NCBI GenBank assembly: GCA_017640605.1
Contig: JAEPQH010000011.1
Span: 1-64,000 of the forward strand
Direction: 5' to 3'
Length of the DNA: 64,000 bases
Source of the DNA: Balneolaceae bacterium
GTDB taxonomy: Bacteria; Bacteroidota; Rhodothermia; Balneolales; Balneolaceae
The translations under genes and the position numbers were made by a program. Shown here one piece after another: positions 33,958 through 43,890 of the stretch; position 1 is the stretch's first letter; each line of letters begins with the position of its first letter. A model generated the notes under the pieces. It saw only the letters and a program-made list of their open reading frames with translations, was not told the DNA's origin and did no database searches.

Positions 33958-35418
33958 TTGCACTTAACTGAACTGATAGCACTTATTAATCCCTTGGATG
34001 TTTCCAACAAAAAGCTTGATACAAAGCTAAATGGGGTACATCAGGATAGCCGAAAGGTGACTCCCGGATCTGTATTTATTGCAATCAGAGGTAATGAAGT
34101 AGACGGGCATATGTTTTTGGAAGATGCGATTGCCCGAGGCGCTAATGTGCTGATTTGCGAAGAATCGTTCTACACCGATGCAAAAGAAGTGTGTGTGATC
34201 GAAGTGGAAAGTACCAGAGAAATCTTAGGGACTATCGCTCAACGATTTGCCGGAAATCCTGCCGAAAAGTTGACCACTATCGGGATAACGGGAACCAACG
34301 GGAAAACAACTGTTGCTACTTTGGTGTATCAGGTGTTAACCAAACTTGGAAAAAAAGCTTCATTATTAGGCACCGTTTCTAAACGAATTTTAGAAGAAGA
34401 ACTCCATAGTTCACTTACAACAAGTGATCCAATTGAACTCGCTTCAGATATGAAAGCAATGACCGAAGCAGGTTCAGAGTTTTTAGTGATGGAAGTTTCA
34501 TCGCATGCGCTTTCTCAGTCACGGGTAAGCGGTTTCGATTTTAACGTGGCTGCGTTCACGAATCTCTCTCACGACCATCTTGATTACCACAGTACCGTTG
34601 AAGAGTATGCTAAAGCAAAAAAAATGCTCTTCGATCAGTTGCCTTCTTCATCTACAGCCATCGTAAATATTGATGACGTTCGCGGACATTTTATGGTTTC
34701 CGACACAAAGGCAAATGTAGAAGAATTCAGTTTTAAAACGCAGGACAATCACATTCTGCAAAATTCTGCCAGTGGGTTAACACTGATTGTTGATGAAGTG
34801 AATATTAAGTCGCCATTGGTGGGCGATTTCAATGCTTATAATGTGGCTGAAGCTTTTCTGATTTGCAAAGCCCTTGGGTTCGATGGAAATAACATCGCCA
34901 AAGCTTTACAAATTTGCAGCGGAGCAAGTGGCCGCATGGAGACCGTGGTGGTTGAGGGTGATCATTTACCTGTTGTAATTGTTGATTACGCCCACACCCC
35001 CGACGCTCTTGAAAATGTGTTATCCACACTTGCTAAGCTTAAAAAAGAAGATGGAAAATTGATTTGTGTATTTGGTGCCGGTGGGGATCGGGATCCAACT
35101 AAGCGCCCGGAAATGGCGCGAGCTGCCACTAAATATGCCGATCAACTCTTCGTTACCAGCGACAATCCAAGATTCGAAAATCCTGATGTTATTATCGATC
35201 AGATTCTAACCGGATTTGAACAAAAAGAGCATGTAATCACCCAATCAGATCGTAAAGAAGCCATTCAGGAAGCCATCAAATCAGCTAAAAGTAACGACAT
35301 CGTTTTGATTGCCGGCAAAGGGCACGAAGATTATCAGGACATCCGTGGAACTAAGCATCCCTTCAACGATTATGAAATCGCAGAAGCGGCATTGCAACAA
35401 AAAAAGGAGGACCACTGA
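33958..35418 (+). CDS. murE: UDP-MurNAc-L-Ala-D-Glu:meso-DAP ligase
   Basis: Adds meso-diaminopimelate to the peptidoglycan precursor. 486 aa: GITGTNGKTTVATLVYQ (ATP loop), SHALSQSRVSGFDFNVAAFTNLSHDHLDYH, ATP/Mg ligands, VIVDYAHTPDALEN and DNPR (TSDNPRFENP), the signature for meso-DAP rather than lysine. The TTG at 33958 is the start that best fits the N-terminus; no ATG is near. Its stop overlaps the mraY start (TGATG). Confidence 0.97.
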   Translation: MHLTELIALINPLDVSNKKLDTKLNGVHQDSRKVTPGSVFIAIRGNEVDGHMFLEDAIARGANVLICEESFYTDAKEVCVIEVESTREILGTIAQRFAGNPAEKLTTIGITGTNGKTTVATLVYQVLTKLGKKASLLGTVSKRILEEELHSSLTTSDPIELASDMKAMTEAGSEFLVMEVSSHALSQSRVSGFDFNVAAFTNLSHDHLDYHSTVEEYAKAKKMLFDQLPSSSTAIVNIDDVRGHFMVSDTKANVEEFSFKTQDNHILQNSASGLTLIVDEVNIKSPLVGDFNAYNVAEAFLICKALGFDGNNIAKALQICSGASGRMETVVVEGDHLPVVIVDYAHTPDALENVLSTLAKLKKEDGKLICVFGAGGDRDPTKRPEMARAATKYADQLFVTSDNPRFENPDVIIDQILTGFEQKEHVITQSDRKEAIQEAIKSAKSNDIVLIAGKGHEDYQDIRGTKHPFNDYEIAEAALQQKKEDH

Positions 35419-36554
35419 TGCTTTACGAATTATTTGACTGGCTGGAAAAAACTTATGAATTCCCCGGTGCCACGGCTATGGCATTTATCTCAACGCGAAC
35501 GGCACTAGCTGCTGTTTTTTCGCTGCTGATCAGTTTATTTATCGGGCGAAGAATCATCAAATGGCTCAGCAAAATGCAGCTTAAAGAAGTGATTCGTGAA
35601 GATGTTGGGCTTGACCATCATATCGAAAAAGTTGGCACGCCATCAATGGGTGGGGTAATCATCTTACTTGCCACATTAATACCAACCGTTCTTTTTGTTA
35701 GAATGGACAGCATTTACGGCTGGCTCATTTTCTTTGTGATGTTTTCATTGGGTATTGTTGGCTTTATTGATGATTACATCAAAGTGGTTAAAAAAGATAA
35801 AAGCGGTCTTGCCGGGCGATTTAAAATAGCCGGTCAAGTTCTTGTGGGTCTGGTTCTCGGAAGTGTATTGTACTTCCACCCCGACTTTGAGGCATTTAAT
35901 ACACTTTCTACGGTTCCATTTGCCGCCGATTTGAATATCGATTATGCATTTTTCGGTGAACAGTGGGGATGGGTAATTTATCTGCCACTCGCTGTATTTA
36001 TCATAACTGCGGTAAGTAATGCAACCAATCTTACTGATGGATTAGACGGTCTTGCTTCCGGTATTTCTGCGATTTGTGGTTTTGTATTTGCCATATTTGC
36101 TTATGTATCCGGTCGGGTTGATTTTTCTGGCTTCCTCGACATAATGTATCTGCCCGGTGCCGGCGAGCTAACCATTTTCTGTGCGGCTTTAGTAGGAGCA
36201 TGTATGGGTTTTCTGTGGTATAACACTAATCCTGCTTCCGTATTTATGGGCGATACCGGCTCACTTGCCTTAGGCGGTGCTTTTGGTGCGCTTGCATTGA
36301 TGTTACACAAAGAACTTCTGCTTCCATTTATTTGCGGCGTTTTCTTTTTCGAAACGCTATCGGTGATTATCCAAACAACCTATTTCAAATACACTAAGCG
36401 AAAGTATGGCGAGGGACGTCGTGTCTTTTTGATGGCACCCATTCATCACCATTTCGAGAAAAAAGGTTGGAGCGAACAAAAAATTGTGGTTCGATTCTGG
36501 ATTATAACGGTACTCCTTGGCCTGATAAGTTTACTAACACTGAAGATTCGATGA
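35418..36554 (+). CDS. mraY: Phospho-MurNAc-pentapeptide-transferase
   Basis: Integral-membrane enzyme forming lipid I from UDP-MurNAc-pentapeptide and undecaprenyl phosphate. 378 aa, about ten helices: GTPSMGGVIIL, the IDDYIKV motif, NATNLTDGLDGLA with catalytic Asp pair, FMGDTGSLALGG and APIHHHFEKKGWSE. A strong Shine-Dalgarno AAAGGAGG lies just before the start. Slightly longer than E. coli MraY because of a loop near residues 165-185. Confidence 0.98.
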   Translation: MLYELFDWLEKTYEFPGATAMAFISTRTALAAVFSLLISLFIGRRIIKWLSKMQLKEVIREDVGLDHHIEKVGTPSMGGVIILLATLIPTVLFVRMDSIYGWLIFFVMFSLGIVGFIDDYIKVVKKDKSGLAGRFKIAGQVLVGLVLGSVLYFHPDFEAFNTLSTVPFAADLNIDYAFFGEQWGWVIYLPLAVFIITAVSNATNLTDGLDGLASGISAICGFVFAIFAYVSGRVDFSGFLDIMYLPGAGELTIFCAALVGACMGFLWYNTNPASVFMGDTGSLALGGAFGALALMLHKELLLPFICGVFFFETLSVIIQTTYFKYTKRKYGEGRRVFLMAPIHHHFEKKGWSEQKIVVRFWIITVLLGLISLLTLKIR

Positions 36555-37906
36555 GAGAAGTAACTGGTAAACATATCGCCGTGATTGGAGCCGCCCGAAG
36601 TGGAGTTGCTGCTGCTTTATTACTAAAGCAGAAAGGCGCTGATGTATTCGTTTCTGATTTTGGAAAAATCTCGGAAGAAGCTCAGTACACTTTACAATCG
36701 AATGGAATTGATTATGAACAAGGTGGACATACCGAACGTGCGCACACCGCAGATTTTGTTGTGTTAAGTCCGGGCGTTCCTACCCTAGCTCCTATTGTTC
36801 AACATCATTTAAACAGTCAAACGCCGGTTTATTCTGAGATAGAAGTAGCTAGTTGGTTTACCGATCAAAAAATTGTGGCTACTACTGGAAGTAATGGTAA
36901 AACGACGGTAACAAGCTGGCTGGCACATATGTGGGAAACAGCAAAGGTCGATTACTCACTTGCGGGTAATATTGGCTATCCGTTTTCTAAGAAAGTGTTG
37001 TCGGCAACCGGTACTCATATTCTTGAAGTATCAAGTTTTCAGTTGGATCACATCGATACATTTACACCACATATCAGTGTGCTGCTGAACATTACGCCTG
37101 ATCACCTTGATAGGTATGCCAACGATATGAGATCGTATGCTGCCTCGAAATTCAGAATTACTGAAAATCAGAATAACGACCATTTTTTCATCTACAATTT
37201 CGACGACCCCCTCATTCAAGGGCATGTTGCTCGATTACAACAAGTAGAAAATCACCCAAAACTTTGGGGGTTTTCATCAAAAAACGAAGTGCCCGAAGGC
37301 GCTTTTGTTCACAACGATCATATCATCTTCAGATTTAATAACAACGAGGAATCGCTCATGCCTGTGCACGAACTAGGATTACCCGGTAATCACAACCTGC
37401 AAAACGGATTGGCCGCAGCATTAGCTGCCCGAGCCGGTGAAATTAAGAACGAAGCGATTCGTGAAAGCCTGAAAACATTTAGTGGTGTAGAGCATCGGCT
37501 GGAAATGGTGCGAAATGTAAATGGTGTGAAATACATCAATGACAGTAAGGCCACCAACGTAAATGCCGTTTGGTTTGCGCTGGATAGTTTCAATGTGCCC
37601 TTAACGCTGATTATGGGCGGACGTGATAAAGGCAACGACTATGAAGAAATCAAGTTTTTGATTCGAGATAAAGTACACACCATCATCGCTATTGGAGAAT
37701 CGAAAGATAAAATTGAAGCTGAGTTAGGAAAAACAGCTCCGAATTTTGAGAAAGCAGATTCTATGCGGGATGCCGTCCGTATTGCAAAGAAAGGAGCTAA
37801 ACGAGGCGAAGTTGTGCTGTTAAGTCCGGCCTGCTCTTCGTTTGACATGTTCGACGATTACGAGCACCGTGGCAAAGTTTTTAAAGAAGAAGTAGCAAAG
37901 CTCTAG
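36551..37906 (+). CDS. murD: UDP-MurNAc-L-alanine:D-glutamate ligase
   Basis: Adds D-Glu to UDP-MurNAc-L-Ala. 451 aa starting MREVTGKHIAVIGAARSGVA; ATP loop TTGSNGKTTVTSWLAH, NITPDHLDRY, VEHRLEMVRNVNGVKYINDSKATN and LLSPACSSFDMFDDYEHRG. The ATG at 36551 overlaps the mraY stop (ATGA); a longer upstream frame inside mraY is a shadow. After murD the cluster has its only sizeable gap (136 bp). Confidence 0.97.
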   Translation: MREVTGKHIAVIGAARSGVAAALLLKQKGADVFVSDFGKISEEAQYTLQSNGIDYEQGGHTERAHTADFVVLSPGVPTLAPIVQHHLNSQTPVYSEIEVASWFTDQKIVATTGSNGKTTVTSWLAHMWETAKVDYSLAGNIGYPFSKKVLSATGTHILEVSSFQLDHIDTFTPHISVLLNITPDHLDRYANDMRSYAASKFRITENQNNDHFFIYNFDDPLIQGHVARLQQVENHPKLWGFSSKNEVPEGAFVHNDHIIFRFNNNEESLMPVHELGLPGNHNLQNGLAAALAARAGEIKNEAIRESLKTFSGVEHRLEMVRNVNGVKYINDSKATNVNAVWFALDSFNVPLTLIMGGRDKGNDYEEIKFLIRDKVHTIIAIGESKDKIEAELGKTAPNFEKADSMRDAVRIAKKGAKRGEVVLLSPACSSFDMFDDYEHRGKVFKEEVAKL

Positions 37907-37950
37907 GGAGCCAATAATTAATTTTCAATTCACAAATGACAAACAATTAC

Positions 37951-38022
37951 GCAAATATCAAAAATCAAAACTATGTGGGTACTCTCTTGAAAAGCTCAGT
38001 TTCGTTGATTTTTGAAATTTGC
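37951..38022. repeat. Imperfect inverted repeat in the murD-ftsW gap
   Basis: GCAAATATCAAAAATCAAAAC (written here only to show the arm; 37951-37971) matches the reverse complement of 38004-38022 with one or two differences, about 32 nt apart. It can form a long AT-rich hairpin in the mRNA. It resembles dispersed intergenic palindromes rather than a terminator, since no T-run follows and ftsW starts 20 bp later. Confidence 0.7.
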
Positions 38023-38042
38023 TGATTGGAATTTAGAATGAA

Positions 38043-39230
38043 GTGATCCACACCAGTCCAAATAACAATTTAAACCACGTGCTGGGAACCAGCCCCGAAG
38101 ATATCGACTCCGGGAAGCAGGGCAGCGATCGTGTGTTATTAATGGCCATCATCATGCTCATGATGTTTGGCGTACTGGCGGTGTATTCTTCTATCGCGTT
38201 CTTCGCTGAATCGAATAATACCTCGGCATTTGCATTGGTAACACGTCATGTGGTTAAGCTTGCGATTGCATTTTTTGTGATGCTCTTTGTTTCTAAGATC
38301 AATTACCACTCGCTCGCCAAGTTTTCGAGAATCGGAATGATGATCAGTTTATTGCTTTTGGTAGCAGTTTTAGTGTTTGGGACCGAACAATTTGGAGCAA
38401 AGCGCTGGTTGAATGTCGGGGGCTTCAGTTTTCAACCTTCTACTCTTGCAACGGTTGCGCTATTATTACATGTGAGCGTTTTATTAAGCGAAAAACAAGA
38501 GTACGTCAAAGACTTCAAGAAATCGTTCATTCCCATCATGGTTTGGGTAACCATCACCTGTGCACTCATTGGACTTGAAGATTTTAGTTCGGCCGGCATT
38601 TTGATGGGAATCTGCTTAATAATGATGTTCATCGGCCGTATCAGCAGCATTCAAATGGGCTCGATGGTTGCCATTGCCTTATTGGGTGGCTTTTTACTGT
38701 TGAACCAGTCCACCAATCGACAAGATCGAATTGAACAATATGTTGAGCAGATCAAAAATATTGAAACCGATGAATTTTTAACCGGATCGGGTTATCAGGC
38801 TCAACAAGCACACATTGCAATTGCTAAAGGAGAATTATTTGGGGTAGGGATTGGAAAAAGCACCCAAAGAGATTTCTTACCCGCCCCATATAACGATTTC
38901 ATTTTTGCGATCATCGCCGAAGAATACGGCTTCTTTGGTGCTATGAGTTTAATAGTCATTTTCAGCCTCATTTTGATTCGAGGAATTGTATTTATCGCCC
39001 GGAAAGCTGAAGACACTTTGGGCGCTTTACTAGCCGTAGGATGCACCCTTACTATTGTACTTTTTGGTTTCGTTAACGCCAGTGTTGCCAGTGGCTTACT
39101 ACCGGTAACCGGTCTCCCCATGCCCTTTGTTAGTTATGGTGGAACAAACATGCTCTTTGCAGGCTTGATGGTGGGCATATTGCTCAACATCAGTAAACAC
39201 AGTAAAGAGAGGAGGCCTTTTTATGCGTAA
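38043..39230 (+). CDS. ftsW: Septal peptidoglycan glycosyltransferase FtsW (SEDS)
   Basis: SEDS-family lipid II polymerase working with FtsI. 395 aa with about ten helices: VYSSIAFFAE after TM1, FGAKRWLNVGGFSFQPS in the large loop, GLEDFSSAGILM, the extracellular loop TGSGYQAQQAHIAIAKGELFGVGIGKSTQRDFLP and GLPMPFVSYGGTNML. The GTG at 38043 is used, since the preceding ATG (38038) is out of frame. Cytoplasmic N-terminus of about 28 residues. Overlaps murG by 8 bp. Confidence 0.95.
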   Translation: MIHTSPNNNLNHVLGTSPEDIDSGKQGSDRVLLMAIIMLMMFGVLAVYSSIAFFAESNNTSAFALVTRHVVKLAIAFFVMLFVSKINYHSLAKFSRIGMMISLLLLVAVLVFGTEQFGAKRWLNVGGFSFQPSTLATVALLLHVSVLLSEKQEYVKDFKKSFIPIMVWVTITCALIGLEDFSSAGILMGICLIMMFIGRISSIQMGSMVAIALLGGFLLLNQSTNRQDRIEQYVEQIKNIETDEFLTGSGYQAQQAHIAIAKGELFGVGIGKSTQRDFLPAPYNDFIFAIIAEEYGFFGAMSLIVIFSLILIRGIVFIARKAEDTLGALLAVGCTLTIVLFGFVNASVASGLLPVTGLPMPFVSYGGTNMLFAGLMVGILLNISKHSKERRPFYA

Positions 39231-40332
39231 TCCCAGAATCTTAATCGCCGCAGGTGGCACCGGTGGGCATGTTTATCCGGCCATTGCCATTGCAGATGCT
39301 TTAAAATCTGAACATGCAGAAACCGAAATACGATTTGTCGGCACAAAAAATCACATGGAATGGCAAGCTGTTCCTAAAGCAGGCTATGATATCGAAAATG
39401 TATGGATTAGTGGTTTTCATCGTCGATTGACCACAAAAAACCTATTATTCCCAATCAAATTGATCACTGCTCTGGCACAAAGTTTCTCCATCCTATCGAG
39501 GTTCAAACCCGACGTGGTTGTTTCTTGCGGTGGATATGTTGCCGGTCCTGTTGGTTGGGTTGCCGGAAAGAGATCAATCCCGGTTGTAATTCAGGAACAG
39601 AATAGTTTTCCCGGTGTAACCAATCGATTATTAGCAAAATACGCGACTAAGATTTTCACTGCTTTTGAAGAAGCTGATCGATTTCTACCGGCTTCTAAAA
39701 CAATGATAACGGGCAATCCAACTCGCTCTACGTTAACACAGGTTGATAAGAAAACCGGACTAAACGCTTTTGGGTTTAATGATTCCCATCCTGTGCTTTT
39801 AGTGATGGGCGGAAGTGGTGGCGCAAAATCCATCAACGAGGCGATACTGGAAAATCTTGATGAGCTACACCATAAAGCGGGTCTTCAGATAATCTGGCAA
39901 TGTGGTTCTCGCTACTACGATGAGCTAACTACCAAAGTGGATGAGGCTAGTTATCCAAACCTACGACTCACCGCATTTATCGATTCCATGCCCGAAGCGT
40001 ATGCTGCTGCGGATTTGGTAATTAGCCGTGCCGGAGCAAGTTCGTGTAGCGAATTTATGATGATAGGAATGCCAAGTGTACTAATTCCATCCCCAAATGT
40101 AGCAGGTGATCATCAAACACAAAATGCCCAAGCAATGGCGGATGCAGGTGCTTCTGTGCTGGTTAAAGACCAGGAAGCAAAGTCCGCAATCAGCGAATTG
40201 ATTTCAAAACTGATCAATGATCAGCATCGCTTGAAGGAAATGAATAAAGCGGCATTGGCTCTTGCCAAACCGGATGCTGCAAAAACCATCGCACAAGAAA
40301 TTTTAAACCTCGCAAAATCCCGATTGAATTAA
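39223..40332 (+). CDS. murG: UDP-GlcNAc:lipid I N-acetylglucosaminyltransferase
   Basis: Peripheral GT28 enzyme converting lipid I to lipid II. 369 aa: AAGGTGGHVYPAIAIA (G loop 1), GGYVAGPVGW, QEQNSFPGVTNR, MGGSGGAKSINEA (G loop 3), FIDSMPEAYAAADLVISRAGASSCSE and GDHQTQNAQ. All active-site motifs intact. Overlaps ftsW, and its TAA overlaps the murC ATG (TAATG). Confidence 0.98.
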   Translation: MRNPRILIAAGGTGGHVYPAIAIADALKSEHAETEIRFVGTKNHMEWQAVPKAGYDIENVWISGFHRRLTTKNLLFPIKLITALAQSFSILSRFKPDVVVSCGGYVAGPVGWVAGKRSIPVVIQEQNSFPGVTNRLLAKYATKIFTAFEEADRFLPASKTMITGNPTRSTLTQVDKKTGLNAFGFNDSHPVLLVMGGSGGAKSINEAILENLDELHHKAGLQIIWQCGSRYYDELTTKVDEASYPNLRLTAFIDSMPEAYAAADLVISRAGASSCSEFMMIGMPSVLIPSPNVAGDHQTQNAQAMADAGASVLVKDQEAKSAISELISKLINDQHRLKEMNKAALALAKPDAAKTIAQEILNLAKSRLN

Positions 40333-41762
40333 TGAGCAAGCAATTTGAAACACAGCCTGTTTTTGGTAGAACCCGACATATCCACATGGTGGGGATTGGC
40401 GGGATTGGTATGAGCGGAATGGCTGAAATACTCATTCATCGCGGATATAAAGTGACCGGATCTGACGGCTCGTTGAGTGAAACTACTCGACGATTAGAAG
40501 AATTGGGGGCAACTATTTTTGAAGGTCATGCCGCCGAGAATATTGAAGGCGCCGATGTGGTGGTATTTACAAGTGCGGTAAAAGCCGATGAAAATGTAGA
40601 AACAAAAGCCGCGCTCGAGAAACGAATTCCTACGATCAAACGTGCGGAAATGCTCGCCGAGCTAATGAAAATGAAGTTTGGAATCGGAGTAGCGGGCACA
40701 CATGGTAAAACTACAACCACAACCATGATTGGCCTGGTTACACGAGAAGGAAATTACGACCCAACCATTATGGTGGGCGGAAAAGTGCATAGTTTTGATA
40801 AGACAAACGCTGTTGTTGGAAAAGGCGATGTGATCGTAGTTGAAGCCGACGAGTTCGACCGTACGTTCCTTCGCCTCACTCCTTCTATTGCCATTATCAC
40901 CAATATCGAGGCCGAACATCTCGATATCTATGATGATCTTGACGACGTAAAAGGTGCATTTATCGACTATGCCAATAAAGTTCCATTTTATGGAGCGGTA
41001 GTTGTGTGCCTGGATGATCCCAATGTTCGAAGCATTCTGCCACATCTTGAGCGAAGAATCATCAGCTATGGTTTAACTCCTCAGGCAAGAATACGTGCTA
41101 CCGATCTTCAAACTAATCAGTTTAACAGCACTTTTACGGTACTTCAGGATGGCGAGAAATTAGGTGTTATTACCTTGAAAGCGCCGGGCGAACACAATGT
41201 GAAAAATGCCTTAGCAGCTGTAGCAACCGGTTTAGAGCTCAATATCGACTTTAAGTTGATTAAACAAGGTCTAGAGAATTTCGAAGGTGTTTATCGCAGA
41301 TTTCAATTAAAGTACAACAATGGGGTGATGGTGATCGATGATTACGCCCATCATCCAACCGAGGTAAAAGCCACGCTTGAAGCGGCAAATTCCGGATGGC
41401 CCGATCGTCGCGTTGTTGCCGTATTTCAACCTCATTTGTATTCAAGAACTCAGGAATTATACAAAGAATTTGGCCTCTCCTTTTTCGACGCCGAAGTAAT
41501 GGTGGTTACGGATGTATATCCATCGCGTGAAAAACCCATTGAAGGAGTGACAGGAAAATTGATTGCAGACACTGCCTCAACATATGGTCATAGAAATGTG
41601 GTGTATGTAGAAGACAAAAACGAGGTGCACGAACGACTCAAAGAAATCATAAAGCCCGGTGATATCATCATCACAATGGGTGCCGGTGATATTTATAAAT
41701 CGGGAGATAAGTTTGTGGAAGAAATTGAATCCGGAACGTTTAAAATAGCTGAGCGCGATTGA
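40332..41762 (+). CDS. murC: UDP-MurNAc:L-alanine ligase
   Basis: First amino-acid-adding ligase of peptidoglycan synthesis. 476 aa: HMVGIGGIGMSGMAEIL (nucleotide fold), GVAGTHGKTTTTTMIG, EADEFDRTFLRL, ITNIEAEHLDIY, GVYRRFQLKYNNGVMVIDDYAHHPTE, VAVFQPHLYSRTQEL and GAGDIY. Stop overlaps the ftsQ start (TTGA). Confidence 0.98.
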   Translation: MSKQFETQPVFGRTRHIHMVGIGGIGMSGMAEILIHRGYKVTGSDGSLSETTRRLEELGATIFEGHAAENIEGADVVVFTSAVKADENVETKAALEKRIPTIKRAEMLAELMKMKFGIGVAGTHGKTTTTTMIGLVTREGNYDPTIMVGGKVHSFDKTNAVVGKGDVIVVEADEFDRTFLRLTPSIAIITNIEAEHLDIYDDLDDVKGAFIDYANKVPFYGAVVVCLDDPNVRSILPHLERRIISYGLTPQARIRATDLQTNQFNSTFTVLQDGEKLGVITLKAPGEHNVKNALAAVATGLELNIDFKLIKQGLENFEGVYRRFQLKYNNGVMVIDDYAHHPTEVKATLEAANSGWPDRRVVAVFQPHLYSRTQELYKEFGLSFFDAEVMVVTDVYPSREKPIEGVTGKLIADTASTYGHRNVVYVEDKNEVHERLKEIIKPGDIIITMGAGDIYKSGDKFVEEIESGTFKIAERD

Positions 41763-42505
41763 GTAAAACCAATCCACATATTGCTACAAAAAAACGGGTA
41801 TTGCCTTGGGCTGCACTTATTATTTGTGTACTTGGGATTTCTGTAATTGCTGCTTTATACTGGCAACAAAATTTGCGGGTTAAGTCTGTGACTGTGGTTG
41901 GAAATTACTACACGGAAAAGACAGAGATCGTTGAAACTGCTAATGTAGAAATCGGTATTCATCCGGATAGTCTGAATTTTGAGCAGATAAAATCAGATAT
42001 CGGCCAATTGCCTTATGTGCATTCAGTAACTCCGTATGTGGATGCACTCGGCACTCTTAAACTCACCGTACGCGAACGTTTTCCTCTTGCTCTGTTGATG
42101 TCCGGTTCTGATGAAATTTATGTGGATGCCTATGGCGTAAAGCTTCCGATTTTGGAAGGCAAAACCCGAAATCTCCCTATCGTATATGGCTTTAATGCAC
42201 GCATGAATAGTGATACACTTTCATCTGAGGCATTTGTTCAAATCCGGGATTTTTTGGTTAGTGCTTTAAACAATCCATTGGGCTGGACCACCATCAGTGA
42301 AATTGCCTTCGATCCTTATGATGGAGTAGTTGCACTGAGCCATGAAAATGGAGTGAAGTTGCTATTCGGAAGAAATGAATTCGATATCAAATTGAGAAAC
42401 TGGGAAGCATTCTATGCCGATATCATCAGTGTGAAAGGTATTAATAGCATGCAACAAGTGGATTTACGATTTACAAATCAAGTGGTAACGAGGGAGGACA
42501 GTTGA
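41759..42505 (+). CDS. ftsQ: Cell division protein FtsQ
   Basis: A 248-aa bitopic divisome protein: short cytoplasmic tail, one membrane helix (PWAALIICVLGISVIAALYW), a POTRA-like domain (LRVKSVTVVGNYYTEKTEIVE; IGQLPYVHSVTPYVDALGTLKLTVRERFPLALL), then the FtsQ beta domain. It starts with TTG at 41759 inside the murC stop. Position murC-ftsQ-ftsA-ftsZ is canonical. The following 77-bp gap to ftsA has no notable signal. Confidence 0.92.
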   Translation: MSKTNPHIATKKRVLPWAALIICVLGISVIAALYWQQNLRVKSVTVVGNYYTEKTEIVETANVEIGIHPDSLNFEQIKSDIGQLPYVHSVTPYVDALGTLKLTVRERFPLALLMSGSDEIYVDAYGVKLPILEGKTRNLPIVYGFNARMNSDTLSSEAFVQIRDFLVSALNNPLGWTTISEIAFDPYDGVVALSHENGVKLLFGRNEFDIKLRNWEAFYADIISVKGINSMQQVDLRFTNQVVTREDS

Positions 42506-42582
42506 ACAATGAACTCGGCACGCACAAAATGGAACTTTGAACAACAAATTATTAGCAATCATCAAAACAGCGGTAAACTCTA

Positions 42583-43842
42583 ATGTCTGAACAGGAAAAC
42601 ATTATGGTAGGTCTCGATATCGGGACCACAAAAATCTGCGCCATCGTCGCCTCTATCGACGACTCTAACCGAATTAACATTTTAGGTGTGGGTAAAGCCC
42701 CAAGCGACGGCTTAAATCGTGGCGTGGTGGTTAACATCGACAAAACCGTGAACGCCATCAAAGATGCAATAGCACAGGCCGAACTGGCTTCAGGCATTCA
42801 GGTAAACTCGGTAAATGTAGGTATTGCCGGTGATCACATTAGAAGCATGCGCAGTAAAGGCGTGATCACCATCAATAACCGCGACAATGAAATTACCGCA
42901 CAAGACGTAGAGCGCTTATTGGAAGATTGCCAGCGCATCATGCTTCCAACCGATCAGCAGATTCTCCATGTAATTCCTCAAGAATTTGTGGTTGATGGTC
43001 AGGACGGCATTAGCGACCCGGTGGGTATGAGCGGAATGCGGATGGAAGCGGAAGTGCACATAATTACAGGATTGGTTTCTGCCGCAAAAAATATCTATCG
43101 CTGTGTAGAACGTGCAGGTTATCAAGTGGCGGATATAATTCTAGAGCCATTGGCGTCATCCTATTCGGTTTTAGATTATGAAGAAAAAGAAGCCGGTGTG
43201 GTTTTGGTTGATATCGGGGGTGGAACCACAGATGTTGCCATTTTCCGCGATAATACCATTCGTCATACTGCGGTAATTGCCATTGCTGGGCAGAAAGTAA
43301 CCGACGACATCCGACTAGGATTGAGTGTGCTCGACGATCAGGCAGAAACGCTGAAACGCAAACACGGCGAATGCTATGCCGACATGATTGAAAACGACGA
43401 AGTAATCACTGTACCGGGCATTGCGGGTAGACCTCCCAAAGAAATTACAAAAAGCATCCTCGCAAAAATCATTCAAGCGCGGATGGAAGAAATCCTTGAG
43501 ATCGTAGGCATCGAAATTAAGCGTAGTGGCTATTCGGATGCACTAAGTGCCGGTGTGGTAATGACCGGTGGCGGATCTTTAATTAAGAATGTATGTCCAC
43601 TTGCCAACGAAATACTTGGCATGGACGCTAAAATCGGTATTCCTCTTGGAATAACCGGCGGTTTGGTAGAAGAAGTGAACAGCCCGATTTACGCTACCGG
43701 TGTAGGTCTAGTAGTTCACGCACTACAAACCGGAAATAATACCAGCAAAACTATGATCGCCGGATCAGGAAAGGCGACCAATGTGGAACAGGTGATGAAC
43801 AAAATTGCCGATCGCATGAAGAGCTGGTTCAAAGAACTGTAA
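42583..43842 (+). CDS. ftsA: Cell division protein FtsA
   Basis: Actin-like membrane tether for FtsZ. 419 aa: IMVGLDIGTTKICAIVA (phosphate 1), the 1C domain HVIPQEFVVDGQDGISDPVGMSG, EAEVHIITG, VLVDIGGGTTDVAIF (phosphate 2), AGVVMTGGGSLIKN (adenosine) and a C-terminal amphipathic membrane-targeting helix (ADRMKSWFKEL). The partner site on FtsZ is the C-terminal peptide, which here seems to be present twice. Confidence 0.98.
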   Translation: MSEQENIMVGLDIGTTKICAIVASIDDSNRINILGVGKAPSDGLNRGVVVNIDKTVNAIKDAIAQAELASGIQVNSVNVGIAGDHIRSMRSKGVITINNRDNEITAQDVERLLEDCQRIMLPTDQQILHVIPQEFVVDGQDGISDPVGMSGMRMEAEVHIITGLVSAAKNIYRCVERAGYQVADIILEPLASSYSVLDYEEKEAGVVLVDIGGGTTDVAIFRDNTIRHTAVIAIAGQKVTDDIRLGLSVLDDQAETLKRKHGECYADMIENDEVITVPGIAGRPPKEITKSILAKIIQARMEEILEIVGIEIKRSGYSDALSAGVVMTGGGSLIKNVCPLANEILGMDAKIGIPLGITGGLVEEVNSPIYATGVGLVVHALQTGNNTSKTMIAGSGKATNVEQVMNKIADRMKSWFKEL

Positions 43843-43890
43843 CAAGAATATCATCTATAAAAAATCCAGTAAACAATAACAGGAGTTATC

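Noticed and set aside
35418-36551. Missing murF between murE and mraY (possible deletion)
   Set aside because: murE and mraY are directly overlapping (TGATG), and dcw clusters without murF are normal in Bacteroidota-like bacteria.
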